A DNA stretch of 64,000 nucleotides from AC-32 sp038237925 (GTDB lineage Bacteria > Actinomycetota > Thermoleophilia > Gaiellales > Gaiellaceae): contig JBBRYF010000009.1 of NCBI GenBank assembly GCA_038237925.1, positions 1-64,000 on the forward strand, in the 5' to 3' direction. Below, one piece after another: positions 41,108 through 48,726 of this stretch (position 1 is the stretch's first letter; the number at the start of each line of letters is the position of its first letter). The notes under the pieces were generated by a model. That model ran no database searches and was not told where the DNA came from. It worked only from the letters and a program-made list of their open reading frames with translations. The translations under genes and the position numbers were made by a program.

Positions 41108-42195
41108 GTGACCGGCGCTCCCATCGCGTCGATGGTCGCATCCGCTACGTCGCTCGTTCCGACCGCGGTCGGGTCGTCACGTGACGGCTTCATGTCGTAG
41201 GTCACGTGGTCTCCGGTTCGGATCACGTCCGCGATCGCGCCCTCGAGGCGGTCGGCCGCCTCGCGCTCGTCGAGGTGCCGGAGCATCAGCATCCCCGAGA
41301 GCATCATCGCCATTGGGTTGACCTTGTTCTGGCCGGCGTATTTCGGGGTGGAGCCGTGCGTTGGCTCGAAGACTGCCGCGTGCGTACCGAAGTTCGCGCC
41401 CGGCGCGAGGCCGAGGCCGCCGACGAGCCCGGCGGCGAGGTCGGAGACGATGTCGCCGTACAGGTTCGGCAGCACGAGGACGTCGTACTCCTCCGGCCGC
41501 TGGACGAGCTGCATGCAGAGGTTGTCCACGATCCGGTCCTCGAACTCGACCTCAGGATGTTCCTCGGCGACCTCGCGCGCAACGCGCAGGAAAAGGCCGT
41601 CAGAGAACTTCATGATGTTGGCCTTGTGCACGGCCGTCACCTTGTGGCGGCCGTTGCGCCGCGCGTAGTCGAACGCGAACTCGACGATTCGGCGGCTGCC
41701 GCCGATTGACAGCGGCTTGATCGAGATCCCGGACTCGGGCGGTATCGAGCCGCCGCGCTCCGCGATCCACTCCGCGAGCTCGCCGGCATGACCCGAGCCT
41801 TCCTCGTACTCGATGCCCGCGTAGAGATCCTCTGTGGCCTCGCGCACGATGATCAGGTCGACGTGCTCGTAGCGGGAGCGCACGCCCTCGTAGCTCTTGC
41901 AGGGCCGCACCTGCCCGTAGAGGTCGAGCGTTTTGCGCAGCGTCACGTTGACGGAGCGGAACCCGCCGCCGACCGGAGTCGTGATCGGCCCCTTCAGCGC
42001 GACGCCGGTGCGCTTGATCGAGTCGAGCACCTGGTCGGGAAGTGGATTGCCGCCGTAGAAGTCCATCACGTCCGCGCCGGCTTCCTGGACGTCCCAGTCG
42101 AACGCGACGCCTGTCGCCTCGAGGACACGTCGTGTCGCCTCCGTCAGCTCGGGCCCGGTGCCGTCGCCCGGGATCAATGTCACCTCGTGGGCCAC
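41104..42195 (-). CDS. idh: isocitrate dehydrogenase, NAD-type
   Basis: A 363-residue beta-decarboxylating dehydrogenase: LIPGDGTGPELTEA, the isocitrate-binding SVNVTLRKTLDLYGQVRPCK, Tyr in EATEDLYAGIEYEEGS, Lys in VHKANIMKFSDGLF, the metal Asp in LYGDIVSDLAAGLVGGLG, and EPTHGSTPKYAG. The SxNxxLRxxLDLYxxxRP motif marks isocitrate over isopropylmalate or homoisocitrate; short length suggests NAD dependence. Coupled with mdh. GTG start with TAGAGT 8 bases upstream; divergent from citrate synthase, so three TCA steps share this locus. Confidence 0.9.
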   Translation of the reverse strand: MAHEVTLIPGDGTGPELTEATRRVLEATGVAFDWDVQEAGADVMDFYGGNPLPDQVLDSIKRTGVALKGPITTPVGGGFRSVNVTLRKTLDLYGQVRPCKSYEGVRSRYEHVDLIIVREATEDLYAGIEYEEGSGHAGELAEWIAERGGSIPPESGISIKPLSIGGSRRIVEFAFDYARRNGRHKVTAVHKANIMKFSDGLFLRVAREVAEEHPEVEFEDRIVDNLCMQLVQRPEEYDVLVLPNLYGDIVSDLAAGLVGGLGLAPGANFGTHAAVFEPTHGSTPKYAGQNKVNPMAMMLSGMLMLRHLDEREAADRLEGAIADVIRTGDHVTYDMKPSRDDPTAVGTSDVADATIDAMGAPVT

Positions 42196-42203
42196 GGCGC
42201 GTG

Positions 42204-42209
42204 ACTCTA
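42204..42209 (-). promoter_or_regulatory. leaderless -10-like hexamer of idh
   Basis: Minus-strand TAGAGT lies 8 bases before the GTG at 42195. Confidence 0.4.
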
Positions 42210-42253
42210 GCGGAGGCCCACGTCGCGGCCTCCCTGGTCGGCGCCTTCGCCTG

Positions 42254-42259
42254 TAGATT
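42254..42259 (+). promoter_or_regulatory. leaderless -10-like hexamer of citrate synthase
   Basis: TAGATT lies exactly 7 bases before the GTG at 42267; identical in sequence and spacing to that of the GluRS gene. Confidence 0.45.
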
Positions 42260-42266
42260 TCCGGCC

Positions 42267-43367
42267 GTGAACGACTTCAAGCCGGGGCTCGAGGGTGTCG
42301 TCGCCGTCGAGACCGAGATTGCCGAGCCCGACCGCGAGGGTGGGTCGCTGCGCTATCGCGGTGTCGACATCGAGGAGCTCGTCGGCAACTACCCCTACGA
42401 GCGCGTCTGGGGCCTGCTGGTCGACGACGACCTCAACTCGAAGATGCCGGATCCGGAGCCGTACGAGCCGGCGGCGCTGACGGGCAACGCGCCGTCCGAC
42501 CTCCAGGCCGAGACCGCGCGCCTTGCGGGCCACTGGGAGCTCGGAAAGCTGAACGAGATCTCGGACGAGCAGGCGCGGGACGACCTCGGCCGCCTCTCGG
42601 CGCAGATGATGGAGATCGTCGCCCGCTCCGCCGCGCAAGCCGAAGGCCGCGAGCCCGCGCCCGACGACGTCGTCGCCCGCGGCGAGACTGCCGCCGAGAA
42701 GTTCCTGCTCCGCTGGCGCGGCGAGGCCGATCCTCGTCACGTCACCGCGATCGACACCTACTGGATCTGCACCGCCGAGCACGGGCTCAACGCCTCCACC
42801 TTCACCGCGCGCGTGGTCGGCTCGACGGGGGCCGACTGCGGCGCTGCGCTCTCGTCCGCGGTCGGCGCCCTTTCCGGGCCGCTGCACGGCGGGGCTCCCG
42901 CCTACGTGAAGCCGATGCTGGAGGAGGTCGCGCGCCTCGGCGACGCGCAGCAGTGGGTGAACGAGGCGCTTGCGTCCGGCAGGCGCATCATGGGCTTCGG
43001 CCACCGGATCTACCGCGCCGAGGATCCGCGCTCGCGCATCCTCAAGCGGGCGGCAAAGGAGCTCGGCTCGTCGCAGGTCGAGGTCGCAGAGGAGCTCGAG
43101 CGCGTCGCGCTCGCAGCGCTGCAGGAGCGGCATCCGGAACGCGTGCTCGCGACGAACGTCGAGTACTACTCGGCGATCGTCCTCGACGTCGCCGAGATCC
43201 CGCCGCCACTCGCGCCGGCGATGTTCGCATGCTCGCGCGTGGCCGGCTGGTCGGCACACATCCTCGAGCAGAAGCGCACGGGCCGGCTCTTCCGGCCGTC
43301 GGCGCTCTACGTCGGCCCCGGCGAGCGACCGGCGTCCGCGGTGGCCGGGACCCCGGTCAGCACTTGA
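42267..43367 (+). CDS. citrate synthase, actinobacterial CitA-like
   Basis: 366 residues. Catalytic His in AEHGLNASTFTARV, LHGGAPAYV with the second His, and GFGHRIYRAEDPRSRIL are intact. The third catalytic residue, Asp in NVDFY of most citrate synthases, is Glu here (NVEYYSAIVLD), as I recall for actinobacterial CitA. It condenses oxaloacetate with acetyl-CoA. A 2-methylcitrate synthase is less likely but not excluded. Start fixed by TAGATT 7 bases upstream; its stop overlaps the TTG of the next gene. Confidence 0.9.
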   Translation: MNDFKPGLEGVVAVETEIAEPDREGGSLRYRGVDIEELVGNYPYERVWGLLVDDDLNSKMPDPEPYEPAALTGNAPSDLQAETARLAGHWELGKLNEISDEQARDDLGRLSAQMMEIVARSAAQAEGREPAPDDVVARGETAAEKFLLRWRGEADPRHVTAIDTYWICTAEHGLNASTFTARVVGSTGADCGAALSSAVGALSGPLHGGAPAYVKPMLEEVARLGDAQQWVNEALASGRRIMGFGHRIYRAEDPRSRILKRAAKELGSSQVEVAEELERVALAALQERHPERVLATNVEYYSAIVLDVAEIPPPLAPAMFACSRVAGWSAHILEQKRTGRLFRPSALYVGPGERPASAVAGTPVST

Positions 43368-43861
43368 GCCTCGCCGAGGCCGGGGTCGAGGCGAACCTCC
43401 TCGCGGAAGGCGGGAACGAGCGTGATCTCGCGAAGCTGCGAGCCGCGTGGGCGGACGACCTCGAGGCGGCGGCGCGCTCGGAGGACTACAGGGAGCGCGC
43501 GACCGCGTACCGGGCAGTAGGGCAGTTCCGCTTCCGCCAGAAGGAGGAGCTGCTGCGCCGAGGCCTCGAGGATGCGAGCCCCGCGTGCCGTGGCTCGGCG
43601 CTGCTCTCGCTCGAGCTGCTCTCGCGAGACCATCCGCGCACCGTCAATTCGGTCCGCCCGCTCTTGCACAACCTCGCGAACGCCGACGACAACGAGGCCG
43701 TACGGCGCCTGGCGATCCTCTCGCTGCGCAACGGCTCGCCGCAACGCGACACGATCGTTCTTCTCCATGGCATTGCCGAGGAGGACGGTCTTTCGCGCGA
43801 TGTCCGCGAGACCGCCTCGAAGGTCGCGGCGGGTCTCGAGAAGCGCGCGAACGCCCGCTAG
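43364..43861 (+). CDS. HEAT-repeat-like helical protein, unknown function
   Basis: 165 residues, all alpha in prediction by eye. Repeating units (ATAYRAVGQFRFRQKEELLRR, then AVRRLAILSL and a third) have the LxxL and Arg/Asp spacing of HEAT/Armadillo-type folds. The TTG start overlaps the citrate synthase stop, so translation is coupled. No catalytic motif is seen; a protein-protein scaffold is inferred. Its stop codon is the first base pair of a 22-bp hairpin. Confidence 0.7.
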   Translation: MSLAEAGVEANLLAEGGNERDLAKLRAAWADDLEAAARSEDYRERATAYRAVGQFRFRQKEELLRRGLEDASPACRGSALLSLELLSRDHPRTVNSVRPLLHNLANADDNEAVRRLAILSLRNGSPQRDTIVLLHGIAEEDGLSRDVRETASKVAAGLEKRANAR

Positions 43862-43907
43862 GAGGGTTTGGCGGAACGCCGCACCGTGGTGTTTCGTCAA
43901 GCCCTCC
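43861..43907 (+). terminator. 22-bp hairpin at the convergent end of citrate synthase operon
   Basis: Arms 43861-43882 and 43886-43907 pair over all 22 positions with loop ACC. Six pairs are G-U and only when read as plus-strand RNA; on the minus strand they would be A-C mismatches. The arms begin in one gene's stop codon and end in the opposite gene's. No T-run follows, so it may protect the plus mRNA 3' end or work as an atypical terminator. Confidence 0.7.
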
Positions 43908-44074
43908 TACTGACAGCCGCAGGCGCGGCCGCGTAGGTGACGGCCGCATGAGGGGCAGGTGCGGCGACGCCGCTTCCACTCGAGCGCGCTCTTCTGGAGT
44001 CCCGCGAACGACATCAGCACTCCGACCCCGGCGATCGAGGTCATCAGTGCGGCGAGGTGGGGGTCGGGGGTCAC
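43907..44074 (-). CDS. 55-residue membrane protein with zinc-ribbon end
   Basis: Too short for ordinary calling. GTG at 44074, 20 bases after the Xer recombinase stop on the same strand. A hydrophobic helix spans about residues 8-25 (ALMTSIAGVGVLMSFAGL), then a basic linker (EWKRRRR) and TCPSCGRHLRGRACGCQ. Cysteines at 40, 43, 52 and 54 have a C-x2-C-x8-C-x-C layout able to bind zinc. The combination is not chance-like. The ribosome binding site is weak (translational coupling possible). Function unknown. Confidence 0.62.
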   Translation of the reverse strand: MTPDPHLAALMTSIAGVGVLMSFAGLQKSALEWKRRRRTCPSCGRHLRGRACGCQ

Positions 44075-44094
44075 TTCTCAGTGATTCCTGGTCC

Positions 44095-45015
44095 TCAGGA
44101 GCCCGAAACGTTCTTGCGGCGCGCGTGGGGGTGGCTGCGGAAGTAGACGTCGCGGCGGCGGCGGTCCGAGATGTGCGTGTAGAGCTCGGTCGTGCCCAGG
44201 TCGGCGTGCCCCATCATCTCCTGGACGCTTCGTAGGTCGGCCCCACCCTCGAGGAGGTGCGTCGCGAACGAGTGGCGCAGGAGGTGCGGGTGGACGCGCT
44301 CGGGCTCGAGCCCTGCGCGGCCCGCGAGCCGGCGCAGGATCAGAAACGCGCCCGCGCGCGTGAGGCCGCCGCCCTGCGCGTTGAGGAAGAGTTCCGGCCG
44401 GTGGCGGCGGTCGAGATAGGGACGGCCGTGCGCGAGGTAGCGGCGGAGCGCCTCAACCGCGTGCCGCCCGACGGGGACGACGCGCTCCTTGTTCCCCTTC
44501 CCCGTGCAACGCACGAGGCGCTGCTCGAGATCGACGCCGGTCTTGTCCAGCCCGACGGCCTCGCTGACGCGGAGACCGGCCCCGTAGAGGAGCTCTACGA
44601 GCGCGCGGTCGCGCATCGCGCGAGGCGTCGACCCTGCGGCTGCCTCGATCAGGCGCTGCGCCTCGGCGGGGGAGAGGGTGCGCGGCAGCCTCCGTCGCCG
44701 GCGTGGGAGCTCGAGCGCTGCGGCGGGGCTGTCGGTCCGGGCGCCAAGGAGGACCTGGTGCTTGAAGAACGAGCGCACCGCGGCGACCCGGCGGGCAATC
44801 GTGGCCGGCGAGAGGCCGGCGGCGCGGAGGTCCGCGAGCCAGCGCTCGAGATCGTCGTGGGTCGCCCTCGACGGCGGGCCCCCGAGCCAGTCCCCGAGCG
44901 CGCGCAGGTCGCGACGGTAGGCGTCGACGGTCTTCGGCGCTCGGCGCGCCGCGAGCAGAGCGAGGAAGCCCTCGACCTCGGGATCGGGAGCAGCCGGTTC
45001 GGGCCGCGTGTCCAT
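44095..45015 (-). CDS. xerD: tyrosine recombinase XerD-like
   Basis: 306 residues: an N-terminal SAM-like DNA-binding domain (VEGFLALLAARRAPKTVDAYRRDL) and a catalytic domain with Arg in YGAGLRVSEAVGL, Lys in KGNKERVVPVG, HxxR in HPHLLRHSFATHLLEGGADLRSVQEMMGHAD (second His at GH) and nucleophile Tyr in TTELYTHIS. It fits the chromosome-dimer resolvases XerC/XerD acting at dif; which of the two is inferred. A second Xer lies at 46265. There is no phage or integron context, so a housekeeping role is likely. Confidence 0.9.
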   Translation of the reverse strand: MDTRPEPAAPDPEVEGFLALLAARRAPKTVDAYRRDLRALGDWLGGPPSRATHDDLERWLADLRAAGLSPATIARRVAAVRSFFKHQVLLGARTDSPAAALELPRRRRRLPRTLSPAEAQRLIEAAAGSTPRAMRDRALVELLYGAGLRVSEAVGLDKTGVDLEQRLVRCTGKGNKERVVPVGRHAVEALRRYLAHGRPYLDRRHRPELFLNAQGGGLTRAGAFLILRRLAGRAGLEPERVHPHLLRHSFATHLLEGGADLRSVQEMMGHADLGTTELYTHISDRRRRDVYFRSHPHARRKNVSGS

Positions 45016-45056
45016 CGGACGTTCTTCCTTCGCCTCCCGCGCCCGGACGCCTGCCG

Positions 45057-45062
45057 TAGAGT
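45057..45062 (+). promoter_or_regulatory. leaderless -10-like hexamer of the ORF at 45072
   Basis: TAGAGT lies 9 bases before the GTG at 45072. Confidence 0.35.
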
Positions 45063-45071
45063 TCCGCCGCC

Positions 45072-45296
45072 GTGGCCGCGAACCAGGACCTCGAGGCCGC
45101 CGCCGCGCCCTTCGACCGTGCCGCCGAGGAGCTGGAGCAGGCGGTGAAGCACTGCCGGACAGCGGCGGGTCACCTGCGGTCGCGGGAGATCCCCCGCGGG
45201 GCGGCGCATGCCTGGGCGGCGCTCGGCCACCTCGACGTGGCCGAGGAGCTCATGCGCGAGCAGGCGCGGATGCATGCGCGCGAGTCGAACCCCTGA
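45072..45296 (+). CDS. small helical protein, unknown function
   Basis: 74 residues, predicted wholly alpha-helical and charged: AANQDLEAAAAPFDRAAEELEQAVKHCRTAAGHLRSRE, then ARGAAHAWAALGHLDVAEELM-type helix. The heptad-like spacing suggests a two-helix hairpin. GTG start with TAGAGT 9 bases upstream, divergent from the Xer gene. I do not recognise a family; the regular amphipathic pattern supports a real gene. Confidence 0.6.
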   Translation: MAANQDLEAAAAPFDRAAEELEQAVKHCRTAAGHLRSREIPRGAAHAWAALGHLDVAEELMREQARMHARESNP

Positions 45297-45334
45297 GCGT
45301 TCCCTCCGCGCGGCGCTCAGGAAGGCGCGGTTTC

Positions 45335-45350
45335 GTCACGAAGCCGTGAC
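45335..45350. terminator. hairpin in the convergent gap after 45296
   Basis: GTCACG-AAGC-CGTGAC, a 6-bp perfect stem with a four-base loop, between the small ORF and the convergent SRPBCC gene. No T-run. The rest of the 145-base gap shows nothing clear. Confidence 0.35.
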
Positions 45351-45441
45351 AGATCCGTTGCACTTTCACTCGTACGCTGTAGGTGGGCGGGAGTGGTGGG
45401 CACCCGCTTCCCGGGCGTGATCGTTCTACCGGTCGACGCGC

Positions 45442-45903
45442 TCAGAGCACCGGCGGTGGGATCACCTCTCCGCTCTCGATCCAGGAGCGGAGCTGGGGCT
45501 CGAAGCTCTCGAGCGACCCGTGGCCCTCGATGCCCTCGGCCATCTCGTCGGAGATCGGGCCGAACGCGCTGAACTCGTGTCGCAGCACCGTCGCGCCTGC
45601 CTCGTCGGCGAATTCGTAGCGGTGGTTCAGCGTGATCCCGCCGCCGAGCATCTGGCTGATCGTCGAGTACCCGGTCGGAGGGTCCCACCAGCCGATCGTG
45701 CCGTAGAGCTTCCCGGTGCCCTCGCCCCAGTCCTCGTAGATCTGCCCGCCGACGCGGCGGTCGTTGACCACGCTCTTCAGCCGCTCCTCGCCGTAGCTGA
45801 TCTGGAACCATTTCCCGGTGTCGAGAAAGGCTTCGAAGACCTCCTCGCGCGGGCGCTCGAACCGGAGCTCGTTCGTGAATGCAATGTGCCTGACAGGGTT
45901 CAT
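45442..45903 (-). CDS. SRPBCC (AHSA1-like) domain protein
   Basis: 153 residues of one START/Bet v1-type domain: HIAFTNELRFERPREEVFEAFLD, GGQIYEDWGEGTGKLYGTIGWWDPP, and the C-terminal helix SLESFEPQLRSWIESG. Such domains bind a hydrophobic ligand. It overlaps the upstream ArsR gene by ATGA. ArsR-SRPBCC pairs are common, with the regulator controlling the pair; the ligand is unknown. Confidence 0.85.
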   Translation of the reverse strand: MNPVRHIAFTNELRFERPREEVFEAFLDTGKWFQISYGEERLKSVVNDRRVGGQIYEDWGEGTGKLYGTIGWWDPPTGYSTISQMLGGGITLNHRYEFADEAGATVLRHEFSAFGPISDEMAEGIEGHGSLESFEPQLRSWIESGEVIPPPVL

Positions 45904-46238
45904 CTCTCCTCCTTCTCCTCAGGTGCAGACGCGTGGAGGCGCCGCTCGAAGGCGAGCAGCTGCGACGCCGTCGCCTGCTGGAAGCCGTTCAGCCAGCGCT
46001 CGAGCTCGCGCTGGATCGGGACGGCGTTGAGCTGGTTCCAGCGCTCTCGGCCTTCTCGGCGGACGAGCACCACGCCCGCCCGCTCCAGCACCCCGAGGTG
46101 CTGCATTACGGCATAGCGCGAGAGCTCCGGCAGAACCTCGCCGAGCGCGCTCGTCGTCTTCGGCCCATCGCGCAGGGCGTCGAGCAGTGCCCGCCGGTGC
46201 GGCGAGCCGAGCGCCTTCCAGATGCGTGCGTCCTCCAC
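45900..46238 (-). CDS. ArsR-family transcriptional regulator
   Basis: 112 residues of winged helix: DARIWKALGSPHRRALLDALRDGPKTTSALGEVLPELSRYAVMQHLGVLERAGVVLVRREGRERWNQLNAVPI, the standard ArsR fold. No cysteine metal site is present, so it likely senses a non-metal signal or a protein. GTG start; an inverted repeat lies 4 bases upstream. Coupled to the SRPBCC gene. Confidence 0.9.
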   Translation of the reverse strand: MEDARIWKALGSPHRRALLDALRDGPKTTSALGEVLPELSRYAVMQHLGVLERAGVVLVRREGRERWNQLNAVPIQRELERWLNGFQQATASQLLAFERRLHASAPEEKEER

Positions 46239-46242
46239 TCAG

Positions 46243-46258
46243 GTGATAAAAATATCAC
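46243..46258. promoter_or_regulatory. operator-like palindrome at the ArsR gene start
   Basis: GTGATA-AAAA-TATCAC, 6-bp arms around four A, AT-rich in a GC-rich genome, 4 bases upstream of the ArsR GTG. This is where an ArsR repressor would bind to control itself. TATTTT within it may serve as -10. Confidence 0.6.
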
Positions 46259-46264
46259 ATAAGT

Positions 46265-47095
46265 TCAAGAACGCGGGTGCGAGTTGTCGTAGACCTTCCT
46301 GAGCCTCTTGGCGTCGACGTGGCTGTAGATCTGAGTCGTGGAAAGGGAGCTGTGGCCGAGCAGCTCCTGGATCGTGCGCAGGTCGGCGCCGCCTTCCAGC
46401 AGGTGCGTGGCGAAGGAGTGCCGGAGCCGGTGGGGATGCGGCAGCAGCCGGCGGAGCGTGCTCGTGTCCAGGCGCCGGCCTCGGGTGGACAGGAAGAGAG
46501 CGTTCTCGGCTCCGCGCGCGAGCTGCGGCCGCGCCTCGCGCAGGTACCACGCGACCACGTGCGACGCCTCCTCGCCGAGTGGGACGACCCGTTCCTTGCC
46601 GCCCTTGCCGCGCACGCGCACGAGCTCCTGCTCGAAGTCGACGTCCGCGAGGTCGAGGTCGACCGCCTCCTGCGACCGCAGCCCCGCCGAGTAGACGAGC
46701 TCGACGAGCGCCCGGTTCCGCAGGCCAAGAGCGCCCTCGCCCGCGAGTCCGGCGAGCTCGCGCTCGATCTCCTGCGCCCGGGGCGCGTCTGGGAGACGGC
46801 GCGCGCGGCTCGGGGCGAACGAGGCGTCCGGCACCCGCGCGGGGCCAAGTGCGTGACGGAGGAACGCGCGCACGGCTGCGAGCTTCCGGGCGATTGTGGC
46901 CGGCGCAAGCTTGCGCGGGCGGGCCCGTCCGAGCTCGGTCGCGTAGTCGGCGAGCACCCGGATCTCCACGTCTTCGAGGCTGGTCCCTCGCCGTCTTAGC
47001 CACGCGGCGAACTCCTCGACGTCGAAGCGGTAGGCGCGCCGGGTCGCGTCCGCGAGGGCAGGGCTCTCCAGGAATCGCCGAACTGCATCTTCCAC
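46265..47095 (-). CDS. xerC: tyrosine recombinase XerC-like
   Basis: 276 residues with the same layout as the Xer at 44095: Arg in YSAGLRSQEAVDL, Lys in KGGKERVVPLG, HxxR in HPHRLRHSFATHLLEGGADL, His in LLGHSSLS and Tyr in TTQIYSHVD. The two proteins share the catalytic C terminus but differ in the N-terminal half, as XerC and XerD do. Which is C or D is not certain. The GTG at 47095 is the first start; a later one is possible. Confidence 0.88.
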   Translation of the reverse strand: MEDAVRRFLESPALADATRRAYRFDVEEFAAWLRRRGTSLEDVEIRVLADYATELGRARPRKLAPATIARKLAAVRAFLRHALGPARVPDASFAPSRARRLPDAPRAQEIERELAGLAGEGALGLRNRALVELVYSAGLRSQEAVDLDLADVDFEQELVRVRGKGGKERVVPLGEEASHVVAWYLREARPQLARGAENALFLSTRGRRLDTSTLRRLLPHPHRLRHSFATHLLEGGADLRTIQELLGHSSLSTTQIYSHVDAKRLRKVYDNSHPRS

Positions 47096-47128
47096 GCCGA
47101 CGACTTCGCCGCGAGGGCGGCGACTCCG

Positions 47129-48664
47129 CTAGCTGACGGCGGCGACGATCTCGTCGCTCAGGCTCGGGAAGCCGCGAAGGAACTCTGCTCGCTCGGCCTT
47201 GAAGCGCTCTACGAGCGCCCGGTATTGGTCGCCGCGGTCCTGCTCGTAGTAGAGCCGGCGCGGCTGGAGGATCTCCGGCTCGTCGATCCCTGGCACTGAC
47301 GAGGCGACCTGGTAGCCGAAGTCGGGGTCCTGCTCCCACTCGATCGTGCACTCGGCAATGCCCTTGACGACCGCCGAGGAGTGCTTGATGCGCACCTTCC
47401 TCGAGCGCTCCTCGCTCTCGGGCCCTCCGACGCGGCCCGTGTTCATCACGTAGACCTCGAGAGGATGCTGCCCGAGCAACTCCAGGAAGCGGTTGCCCTG
47501 GAGGTCGTGCGGCATCGGGAAGAACGGGTTCGTGCCCGGCACGCGCAGGAACTTGCCGGCCTCGTCGGCGCCGCCGGCGCTCGTGCCCGTCGTCTCGCCG
47601 AGCATGAAGAAGGCCGCTGCCTGCGGCCCGTCGAGCTTCGCGACGGCGGGCACGATGTTCTCGTTCTTGTTCAGGATCAGGAGGAAGTGCGCGGCGTCGA
47701 TCTCGTCGCCGGCCGCGGCCTCGATCACCTCGAACGGGAAGGTCGCACGGCCGTTGGACGTGTAGTTCGTGTCGTAGAAGTCCGCCTCGTCGCCGTGCTG
47801 GGAGACGTTCTCCAGATAGGCCCGCGGCTGCGTGACCGCGCTGTAGATCGTCGGCTCGTCCTCAGGGTTGAGCCCGAAGGTCTTCGCGAAACAGCCGTTC
47901 TCGGTCGCGTAGACACGGCCGTTCGGCATCCAGGCGACGAAGTCGTCCTGCACCGGCAGGGAGCCGTTCTGGCGAGTGAAGGTGGTCGTCGTCTTCCCGG
48001 TTCCCGAGAGGCCCACGATCAGGCCGACGCGCTTGCCGCGCTCGGTGGGGATGATCTTGCAGCCAGCGTGCAACGGGATTCCGCCGCGGTCGTAGACGAC
48101 CTTGTTCCACATCCGCAGCCCGCCCTTCTTCGACTCGCCGAAGTAATCCGAGTTGAAGACACGCGTCACACCCTGCTCGAGGTCGACCGCGATCAGGCGG
48201 TCGTCCGGGTAGCCGTCGGCCTTCAGATTCGGCGTGTAGATGACCGTGAGCTCGGGCTCGAGTTCCTCGCCGTCGGCCGGCGAGAAGTAGAGCTGCTGTT
48301 GCATCCCGGCGATGTTCGCGTTCGCCGCCTCGATGTAGAGCCGGGCAGGCGTGCGGAACTCGGGGTCGTTTCCGATGTAGCCGTCGATCACGATCATCTC
48401 CTGATCGGCGATGTACTCGTCCTGCCGACCGGCCCAGCGCTCACCTTCTTCGCGGGTGATCGCCTGGTTTTGACCGTCGGGCTCGTCGGTGACGATGAAG
48501 GTCGAGCGCTTCGAGCGGCTGACGACCTCGGTCTGGACGTTGAGGTTGCCGTAGCGCGTGGGGCGCGCGTTCGGCATCCGCGCGGCGACCTCCTTGAGCT
48601 CCTCTTCGTCCGGGTTGTCGATCACGCCAGCAGCGTCAGGCAGCCGGAAAAGCATCTTCGCCAC
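47129..48664 (-). CDS. pckA: phosphoenolpyruvate carboxykinase (ATP)
   Basis: 511 residues: RTPARLYIEAANANIAGM, then the P-loop GLSGTGKTTTTFTRQNGSLPV, the metal/kinase part QDDFVAWMPNGRVYATENGCFAKTFGLN and FFMLGETTGTSAGGADE. It is the ATP-type enzyme converting oxaloacetate to PEP and CO2 for gluconeogenesis. Actinobacteria often have the GTP type, so this variant is notable. GTG start chosen by TATGCT 7 bases upstream; the frame opens four codons earlier. Confidence 0.93.
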   Translation of the reverse strand: MAKMLFRLPDAAGVIDNPDEEELKEVAARMPNARPTRYGNLNVQTEVVSRSKRSTFIVTDEPDGQNQAITREEGERWAGRQDEYIADQEMIVIDGYIGNDPEFRTPARLYIEAANANIAGMQQQLYFSPADGEELEPELTVIYTPNLKADGYPDDRLIAVDLEQGVTRVFNSDYFGESKKGGLRMWNKVVYDRGGIPLHAGCKIIPTERGKRVGLIVGLSGTGKTTTTFTRQNGSLPVQDDFVAWMPNGRVYATENGCFAKTFGLNPEDEPTIYSAVTQPRAYLENVSQHGDEADFYDTNYTSNGRATFPFEVIEAAAGDEIDAAHFLLILNKNENIVPAVAKLDGPQAAAFFMLGETTGTSAGGADEAGKFLRVPGTNPFFPMPHDLQGNRFLELLGQHPLEVYVMNTGRVGGPESEERSRKVRIKHSSAVVKGIAECTIEWEQDPDFGYQVASSVPGIDEPEILQPRRLYYEQDRGDQYRALVERFKAERAEFLRGFPSLSDEIVAAVS

Positions 48665-48671
48665 GGCGGGG

Positions 48672-48677
48672 AGCATA
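48672..48677 (-). promoter_or_regulatory. leaderless -10-like hexamer of pckA
   Basis: Minus-strand TATGCT lies exactly 7 bases before the GTG at 48664. Confidence 0.45.
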
Positions 48678-48714
48678 CCCAGGAGCCGATTTCCGCCACA
48701 CAGTTGGGGCGCGG

Positions 48715-48720
48715 CACAAT
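48715..48720 (+). promoter_or_regulatory. leaderless -10-like hexamer of the ORF at 48727
   Basis: CACAAT lies 6 bases before the ATG at 48727, one base off the TAnnnT pattern. Confidence 0.3.
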
Positions 48721-48726
48721 GCAGCC

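Noticed and set aside
44095..47095. Integrases of a phage or genomic island
   Set aside because: Both proteins have standard Xer length and motifs, and no phage gene, attachment repeat or change in composition surrounds them.
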